DNA of 64,000 nucleotides from Lachnospiraceae bacterium (GTDB taxonomy: Bacteria > Bacillota > Clostridia > Lachnospirales > Lachnospiraceae): assembly GCA_024682555.1 (NCBI GenBank), contig JAIKZD010000114.1, positions 62,001-126,000 of the forward strand, written 5' to 3'. Both the position numbers and the translations under genes were made by a program. Shown piece after piece: positions 59,106-64,000 of the stretch. Every line of letters begins with the position of its first letter. Positions within the stretch are counted from its first letter, which is position 1. The notes under the pieces are model-generated. The model was not told where the DNA came from. It searched no databases and worked only from the letters and a program-made list of their open reading frames with translations.

Positions 59106-59525
59106 CTATTCTTCGTTTTTCTTGAAATACTTAAGCTCTTCGTTGAGCTTTCTGATGGTATGTTTCCAATATGAGTAATTGATGATCCAGATGATCGTAT
59201 AGATGACAACGTAGATGATCATCATGATGACAAACTCTATGTTCCATCGAAACCATTTCATCGGGAGCTCTATGGCCATTATCGTGGCCAGTGTGATCGT
59301 GGCGTGAACGATCGTGGATTTTGTCAGGCCCCAGCTTTCCATGGCATATACCGTGGCCGCCCCGCAGGGGATCAGTCCGTGTATGCCGGACATGACTATA
59401 TGAAGGACAAAGCTTCTTCCTTCCGGATTTCCGATATTGATCATCCAGGTGAAGATCCCTACAATGATCCCGGCTAAAGTGCCTATAAGTGAGTTTATGA
59501 TAAATCTGTCTTTCAGTTCCATCAT
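59106..59525 (-). CDS. DUF3021-like membrane protein (LytTR partner)
   Basis: A 139-residue membrane protein with four hydrophobic segments (FIINSLIGTLAGIIVGIFTWMI; SGIHGLIPCGAATVYAM; TITLATIMAIELPM; FVIMMIIYVVIYTIIWIINYSYW) and a charged C-terminal tail. DUF3021 proteins are commonly encoded beside a LytTR regulator and are thought to hold it in check at the membrane. It overlaps the LytTR stop by four bases (ATGA). Confidence 0.85.
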   Translation of the reverse strand: MMELKDRFIINSLIGTLAGIIVGIFTWMINIGNPEGRSFVLHIVMSGIHGLIPCGAATVYAMESWGLTKSTIVHATITLATIMAIELPMKWFRWNIEFVIMMIIYVVIYTIIWIINYSYWKHTIRKLNEELKYFKKNEE

Positions 59526-60004
59526 TCAAACCCCCTGATATGATTCTGCGTCAGAAACTCCTTGATCTGTTTGACACGGCTTCTTGATGCCCATGATTTG
59601 ATACCGCAGTCAAACTCTACTCCGATCGTTCCTGCCAGATTAAAATCCAGGCTCTTGACCTTATAAATATTTATGATCTCCGACTGGGATATCCTTAAGA
59701 ACCGCGTGGGATTAAGCACATCCTCTATACCCGCAAGAGTCCTTTTAACCGTGAATACGTCCTTCTCTGTCTGTACTACGATCTTACGGCCCTCCGTATG
59801 CACCCTTACTATATCCTTTTGGGAAACAAACTCGACCACGTCGTCTTTAACAGCCGCTATCTGTGGAAAATCACTATGAGACGCATCTTCGATAGCGCAA
59901 ATGATGTTTTCAACCTGTTGTGTGTTCGATTTGGTTCTGATCGTAACGAACGGATCTGTATAACGTTCATCAAGGACCACCTCGATTTCTACCATATCTT
60001 TCAT
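59522..60004 (-). CDS. LytTR-family DNA-binding regulator
   Basis: A 160-residue regulator without a receiver. The C-terminal LytTR domain spans about 60-155 (VSQKDIVRVHTEGRKIVVQTEKDVFTVKRTLAGIED ... FLRISQSEIINIYKVKSLD ... VEFDCGIKSWASRSRVKQIKEFL). I prefer the ATG at 60004 with GGTGA upstream; the ATG at 60019 has almost no leader behind the predicted transcription start, and 59995 is also possible. It is the first gene of the operon and probably activates it through the 21-bp-spaced repeats upstream. Confidence 0.88.
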   Translation of the reverse strand: MKDMVEIEVVLDERYTDPFVTIRTKSNTQQVENIICAIEDASHSDFPQIAAVKDDVVEFVSQKDIVRVHTEGRKIVVQTEKDVFTVKRTLAGIEDVLNPTRFLRISQSEIINIYKVKSLDFNLAGTIGVEFDCGIKSWASRSRVKQIKEFLTQNHIRGFE

Positions 60005-60036
60005 CTGTTCACCGTCCATTTGCTGAAAATATAGTA

Positions 60037-60109
60037 ATTATATTATATGATATCCGTTATGACTCCGTCGTGTGCGTGTTTATTCGGTCGTTTTTCGTGT
60101 TTATTCGGT
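60037..60109 (-). promoter_or_regulatory. LytTR-type operator and promoter of the signalling operon
   Basis: On the minus strand two identical 14-bp repeats ACCGAATAAACACG (60109-60096 and 60088-60075) start exactly 21 bp apart. Below them is TATAAT (60047-60042, with a second overlapping copy to 60037) and no good -35 box. LytTR activators bind paired direct repeats spaced by two helical turns just upstream of a weak -35. Confidence 0.7.
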
Positions 60110-60158
60110 ATTTATACGAAACGAAATGATGGAATAGAAACGAAAAAAGAAAAAGACA

Positions 60159-60255
60159 CAGGGCGCCAGCCCTGCGAGATACGAACCTGTTCGAGTCCGA
60201 TCAGGACTCGAACAACACAAGAAGCCGGGGCATTCATGCCCCGGCCTCTTGTGTT
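60159..60255 (-). terminator. Three tandem hairpins after tRNA-Arg
   Basis: Reading on the minus strand: an 18-bp arm hairpin with one mismatch (60255-60214, GCCGGGGCA core), a perfect 10-bp hairpin GTTCGAGTCC/GGACTCGAAC (60213-60189), and CAGGGC/GCCCTG (60174-60159) followed by a T-rich tract (TTTTTCTTTTTT). The last is a standard intrinsic terminator. Confidence 0.8.
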
Positions 60256-60260
60256 CTGAG

Positions 60261-60334
60261 CGTCCACGAGAGGATTCGAACCTCCGACCTACCGCTTAGG
60301 AGGCGGTCGCTCTATCCAGCTGAGCTACGCGGAC
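60261..60334 (-). tRNA. tRNA-Arg (anticodon CCT)
   Basis: A 74-base cloverleaf: acceptor GTCCGCG/CGTGGAC with one G-U pair, discriminator G, no encoded CCA. The D arm is GCTCAGCTGGATAGAGC. The anticodon stem ACCGC/GCGGT encloses CTCCTAA, anticodon CCT, which reads AGG. The T arm contains GGTTCGAATCC. Confidence 0.95.
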
Positions 60335-60378
60335 CCAAACAATTATTATACATGCTTTTCTACTGTATTTCAAGCCTG

Positions 60379-61287
60379 CTACAGAGAAATATCTATGGCG
60401 CTCGGCTCATTTGGAAAATTCAAAAAGCCCTGCATCCATATATCTCCTTTGAATCTTCGCCCCGGAGCCGGCTCGCCGAAAAGATCCTTTTCGTTTATCG
60501 CAACATCAAACATCAGCTCGTTACACATGACGCGCATCACAACCACCCTCTCCCTTGTGAGGAAATTGGTCGTCACGCGGTGATCCACGATCTCCCCCAG
60601 TATGGAGTACAGATCGCACTCCACACCGCGGGGCATAAAACTGGTGTCAACCAGAGAGTATATATCATCTTTTTTTGCCTTCTGCGACAAAACCGCATAC
60701 ATATCCATGTCGTAGAGCGACAGCGTCTCCATCGCATCCTCGTCGCCGGCTCTGGCCGCAGCGATAACCTGATTCCTGCCTGCCGCTCTGCGCCTTAGTT
60801 CCTCTTTCTGCTCACTCGTTTTTTCGAGCGGCATAATGATCTTTCCGGAAAGAGAAAGCGCTGACAGAGAAACCGACATGCCGGGCTCGGGGAAACTATC
60901 CTGCCCCGCAGCCCGAAGATAGGGAATCTTATTCTGCAGGTAGAATATGAGCGTGACTCCTACCCGCAGTTCCTCGCAGACCCCGGCAAATGAATCATCA
61001 TACTTATTCCTCTCAACGATCACCTCTTCGGCAGTACTTACTCCGGAGCCGCGCAGATAAGGAAAATAATAATCATAGATGAAATGGTCGTTCTCATCCA
61101 TCTCACCGCATATGGACAGTCCTATGCCTGCGCCGAAATCCCGGTCGAATTGCGCCGTGAGGTGCGTATCGCTCCCGGTTGTATACAGCCTTTTATCGGC
61201 ATCATGTACCGCATCGCCTATTATATTGTTCAGTTCAGTGCGGCTTTCTATATCGGAAAAACCGACCGCTCTTAGAAACTGGTGCAA
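60379..61287 (-). CDS. DUF3881-like conserved protein (second copy)
   Basis: A 302-residue homologue of the protein at 34139-35014. Both start with TTG and MH(S/Q)(Y/F)LRAVGFS. They share FAGVCEELRVGVTLIFYLQN, ARAGDEDAMETLSLYDMDMYA, VECDLYSILGEI and GEPAPGRRFKGDIWMQG. Identity is moderate, roughly 40%, too low for a recent duplication. It has a short C-terminal extension (PNEPSAIDISL). It lies 19 bases after serS. Function unknown. Confidence 0.75.
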   Translation of the reverse strand: MHQFLRAVGFSDIESRTELNNIIGDAVHDADKRLYTTGSDTHLTAQFDRDFGAGIGLSICGEMDENDHFIYDYYFPYLRGSGVSTAEEVIVERNKYDDSFAGVCEELRVGVTLIFYLQNKIPYLRAAGQDSFPEPGMSVSLSALSLSGKIIMPLEKTSEQKEELRRRAAGRNQVIAAARAGDEDAMETLSLYDMDMYAVLSQKAKKDDIYSLVDTSFMPRGVECDLYSILGEIVDHRVTTNFLTRERVVVMRVMCNELMFDVAINEKDLFGEPAPGRRFKGDIWMQGFLNFPNEPSAIDISL

Positions 61288-61306
61288 ATATCTTCTCCCG
61301 TTAAGA

Positions 61307-62590
61307 TCAGCGCGCAGTCAGGATTTCCTTGCCGCCCATGTAAGGTCTGAGCGCCACGGGTATGTTTACACTGCCATCTGCATTGAGGTTGTTCTCGAGG
61401 AAGGCGATCAGCATTCTGGGCGGCGCCACAACCGTATTGTTTAAGGTATGCGCGAGGTAGTTGCCGTTCTCACCCTTGATCCTGATGCGAAGCCTTCTGG
61501 CCTGGGCATCACCGAGGTTGGAGCAGCTGCCCACCTCGAAATACTTCTTCTGTCTGGGAGACCATGCTTCCACATCACAGGATTTGACTTTGAGATCAGC
61601 CAGATCGCCGGAGCAGCATTCAAGCGTTCTCACCGGAATATCAAGACTGCGGAAGAGATCGACCGTATTCTTCCAGAGCCTGTCGTACCATACCTTGGAA
61701 TCCTCTGGCTTACATACGACGATCATCTCCTGCTTTTCAAACTGATGTATCCTGTAAACACCGCGCTCTTCCAACCCATGCGCTCCCTTTTCCTTGCGGA
61801 AGCAGGGCGAATAGCTTGTAAGGGTCTGGGGCAGATCAGCCTCGGGTATCTGCTGATCAATAAACTTACCGATCATGGAATGCTCGCTGGTACCGATAAG
61901 GTACAGATCCTCGCCTTCGATCTTATACATCATTGCGTCCATCTCGGGGAAGCTCATAACTCCTTCGACGACAGCAGCATGGATCATGAACGGAGGTATG
62001 ACATATGTAAAGCCCCTGTCGATCATAAAATCACGCGCATATGCAAGAACTGCGGAATGAAGTCTCGCCACATCGCCGATCAGATAATAGAAACCGTTGC
62101 CAGCCACGCGCCTCGCGGAATCAAGATCTATCCCGCCAAGCTTTTCCATGATATCCGTGTGATAAGGTATCTCAAAGGCAGGTACAAAGGGTTCGCCGAA
62201 TTTCTCTATCTCTACATTGCAGCTGTCATCCTTGCCGATCGGAACTGTATCATCGATCATCTGCGGGATCACCATCATTTTGGAGCGGAGCTCATCATCG
62301 ACCTCATGCTGGATCTTTTCGAGTTCCTTTATCCGCTCGCCGTCGGTCGCGACCTGAGCCTTGATCTTTTCCGCCTCTTCCTTTTTGCCCTGGGACATAA
62401 GTGCGCCGATCTCCTTTGAGATCTTGTTTCTCTGAGCGCGCAGCTCATCCGCTTCTCTCTGGGTCTCGCGGCTCTTTTGATCGAGTGCGATCACCTCATC
62501 AACAAGCGGCAGCTTTTCGTCCTGGAATTTCTTTTTGATGTTTTCCTTTACCGCATCGGGATTTTCCCTTACAAATTTGATATCTAACAT
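61307..62590 (-). CDS. serS: Seryl-tRNA synthetase
   Basis: A 427-residue class II synthetase charging tRNA-Ser. The N-terminal coiled-coil arm spans about 28-105. Class II motifs are visible: the TSEHSMIGKFIDQQIPEADLP region, motif 2 in SPCFRKEKGAHGLEERGVYRIHQFEKQEMI, and motif 3 in HTLNNTVVAPPRMLIAFLENN. The C-terminus is VALRPYMGGKEIL. It lies between a DUF4446 gene and a DUF3881-like gene; the first parB block at 32-35 kb has no serS. No T-box leader is seen; only 13 bases separate it from the upstream gene. Confidence 0.97.
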   Translation of the reverse strand: MLDIKFVRENPDAVKENIKKKFQDEKLPLVDEVIALDQKSRETQREADELRAQRNKISKEIGALMSQGKKEEAEKIKAQVATDGERIKELEKIQHEVDDELRSKMMVIPQMIDDTVPIGKDDSCNVEIEKFGEPFVPAFEIPYHTDIMEKLGGIDLDSARRVAGNGFYYLIGDVARLHSAVLAYARDFMIDRGFTYVIPPFMIHAAVVEGVMSFPEMDAMMYKIEGEDLYLIGTSEHSMIGKFIDQQIPEADLPQTLTSYSPCFRKEKGAHGLEERGVYRIHQFEKQEMIVVCKPEDSKVWYDRLWKNTVDLFRSLDIPVRTLECCSGDLADLKVKSCDVEAWSPRQKKYFEVGSCSNLGDAQARRLRIRIKGENGNYLAHTLNNTVVAPPRMLIAFLENNLNADGSVNIPVALRPYMGGKEILTAR

Positions 62591-62603
62591 ATCTTCTGCC
62601 TCC

Positions 62604-63107
62604 TTATTCCTGCGCCAGTGCGCGGTCCAACGCCTGTTTTTCCTCAGTGCCGAGCTCCAGATCCGAGCGGCCGTCCTTTATTTCCTTGACATATGTATAA
62701 TTCCCTTCCTGGCTGTGAACCGAGTTCAGGACTATGCCATTATCATCATCATTCAAAAGTGCCAACGCAAAAGAGAGCTTCCCGCCCATCTGATTGAAGG
62801 CATCGTACTTTATCAGTCCCAGCTTCCTGAAGCTGGTTTCAAGCAATGCCTGTTGTTTATCCAGTCTCTCATGAATATCATGTGCGTCCTCGGTCAGGAT
62901 ATCATTTGCCTCAAAGAGATGTATGATCTCCGATTCCAGACTGGACGCGGTCTTTCCGCGAAGAAGCCTGTCCAGACGCCTGTTGATATCCTTTATAGTT
63001 TTTCTGTCCCGCGACCACAGTATGAACATGATGATGAGCAAAACCGCCAATACCGCGATCACTGCCAAAAGCAGCGGATCCGATAACAATACCGTCTCGC
63101 CGGCCAT
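62604..63107 (-). CDS. DUF4446 membrane protein (second copy)
   Basis: A 167-residue protein with one N-terminal membrane helix (about 10-31), a coiled coil (about 55-90), and the conserved core LGLIKYDAFNQMGGKLSFALALLNDDDNGIVLNSVHSQEG. This core matches that of the protein at 33574-34098, while the N-terminal regions differ. It lies 13 bases after parB copy 2. Function unknown. Confidence 0.85.
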   Translation of the reverse strand: MAGETVLLSDPLLLAVIAVLAVLLIIMFILWSRDRKTIKDINRRLDRLLRGKTASSLESEIIHLFEANDILTEDAHDIHERLDKQQALLETSFRKLGLIKYDAFNQMGGKLSFALALLNDDDNGIVLNSVHSQEGNYTYVKEIKDGRSDLELGTEEKQALDRALAQE

Positions 63108-63120
63108 CTCCGCTCTCCTT

Positions 63121-64000
63121 TCAGACCCGGTTTCTCAGGCGATCGACTATTCTTTCCAGATCATCTCCCGAGTAAAATTCTATCTCGATCTTTCCGGTAC
63201 CTGCATCTTCACCCGTAATAATAACTCTGGTCCCCAGTTCTTCCGTGAGTTTTTCCTCAAGCTCACGATAGACCGCATCGAGATTGGCATCCTTCTGCTT
63301 TGTCTTCTTCGGTTTTTTGGGACGATCCAGACTCTTTACCAGTTTTTCGGTCTCCCTGACACTCAAGTTTTCATCAAAGACCTGCTGCGCGGTTGTAATC
63401 TGGAGTTCCTTGTCCTCAATGGGGATAAGGGCCCGCGCGTGACCCGTGGTAAGCTTCTCATCGATTAGCATCTGCTGTACATCATCGGTGAGTTTAAGAA
63501 GACGGAGTGAATTGGTGATCGCGGTCCTGCTCTTGGAAACGCGCTCCGCAACTTCATCCTGCTTCAGATGAAAGACCTCTATAAGCTGCTTGTATGCCCT
63601 GGCTTCCTCAATGGAATTCAGGTTCTCGCGCTGGATGTTCTCAATGAGAGATATCTCGGCAAGCTCCTGCTCGCTCAGATCGTCTTTTACTATCGCAGGT
63701 ATCTCTTTAAGATTTGCCAGATGTGCAGCGCGCCATCTGCGCTCGCCCGCCACGATCTCGTAGTGGTCACCTTTACTTACCACAAGGATCGGAGCGACAA
63801 CACCGTGCTGTTTAATGGATTCGGCCAGTTCATTTAATTTGTCTTCATTAAAGGTCTTTCTTGCCTGCTCTTTGTTGGGTTCGATCCTTGTAATGTTAAT
63901 GCTTTGTACCACCTGTCCCTCAGGTATCTTAACACCGGCCATATCGGCAATAGGTGCTGCCGAAGGTATCAGGTTTTCCAGGCCGCCGCCCAGTCCTCTT
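63121..64000 (-). CDS. parB: ParB/Spo0J partition protein (second copy), N-terminus off the window
   Basis: The frame is open to the window edge. The residues beyond the first internal Met (63942) read RGLGGGLENLIPSAAPIAD, the ParA-contact motif of ParB N-termini, so only one or a few residues are missing. It has the CTP-binding motif VAGERRWRAAHLANL and the helix-turn-helix QDEVAERVSKSRTAITNSLRLLKL. It is homologous to, but clearly different from, the ParB at 32660, and uses CGC/CGG for many Arg codons where the first copy uses AGA/AGG. A partner parA is expected just beyond 64000. Confidence 0.95.
   Translation of the reverse strand, partial: RGLGGGLENLIPSAAPIADMAGVKIPEGQVVQSINITRIEPNKEQARKTFNEDKLNELAESIKQHGVVAPILVVSKGDHYEIVAGERRWRAAHLANLKEIPAIVKDDLSEQELAEISLIENIQRENLNSIEEARAYKQLIEVFHLKQDEVAERVSKSRTAITNSLRLLKLTDDVQQMLIDEKLTTGHARALIPIEDKELQITTAQQVFDENLSVRETEKLVKSLDRPKKPKKTKQKDANLDAVYRELEEKLTEELGTRVIITGEDAGTGKIEIEFYSGDDLERIVDRLRNRV

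Noticed and set aside
60020-60378. T-box or other riboswitch upstream of the signalling operon or serS
   Set aside because: The structured DNA here is explained by tRNA-Arg and its terminator hairpins; there is no T-box sequence, and serS has only a 13-base leader gap.
61448-62419. Plus-strand open frame of 323 codons opposite serS
   Set aside because: serS is unmistakable on the other strand. The antisense frame has no recognisable motif and is open because of the higher GC content.

Overview
The window looks like the replication-origin region of a Firmicutes chromosome, most likely a gut or rumen Lachnospiraceae (Butyrivibrio/Roseburia-like). The evidence is gene order and family content: dnaA-dnaN-S4 protein-recF-gyrB-gyrA run leftward and rpmH-rnpA-yidD-yidC-jag-mnmE-mnmG-rsmG-parA-parB-DUF4446 run rightward from an origin at about 21.8-23.5 kb. 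DnaA boxes, an AT-rich stretch and two parS sites are directly readable. The species assignment is inference.

Layout. 0-7.6 kb: a partial lipoprotein, a 23-codon small ORF, a LysR regulator, a 1549-aa secreted Ig-like protein, and a divergent MerR/BmrR-type regulator; their shared intergenic region carries a promoter with the 19-bp spacer and dyad typical of MerR control. 7.6-7.9 kb: tRNA-Pro(CGG) next to a broken tRNA copy. 7.9-23.3 kb (minus strand): a membrane protein, galM, recR, ybaB, dnaX, pfkA, gyrA, gyrB, recF, S4 protein, dnaN, dnaA. 23.6-36.5 kb (plus strand): the rpmH to parAB block, DUF4446, a DUF3881-like gene and dacA. 36.6-51.3 kb is accessory: two divergent MATE transporters, a 124-bp palindromic element, a histidine-decarboxylase-like enzyme with an AraC regulator, a decayed hybrid kinase fused to a solute-binding-protein fragment, a frameshifted surface protein, an IS110-family element, and three DNA-damage/acetyltransferase genes separated by 64-bp palindromic repeats.

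51.4-60.0 kb is a compact seven-gene operon: LytTR regulator, DUF3021-like membrane protein, two-receiver protein, HPt protein, 7TM hybrid kinase, dCache hybrid kinase and a DUF3798 binding lipoprotein. Its promoter region carries two identical 14-bp direct repeats exactly 21 bp apart, the arrangement expected for a LytTR activator site. I regard it as the best candidate for an undescribed signalling system here.

60.2-64 kb holds tRNA-Arg(CCU) and a second, divergent parB-DUF4446-(serS)-DUF3881-like block in inverted orientation, with visibly more GC-rich codon choice than the first copy at 31.8-35 kb. This is either a genuine second origin/partition module (transfer or chromid integration) or a join between two related genomes in the assembly. 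No rRNA operon or CRISPR array was seen.
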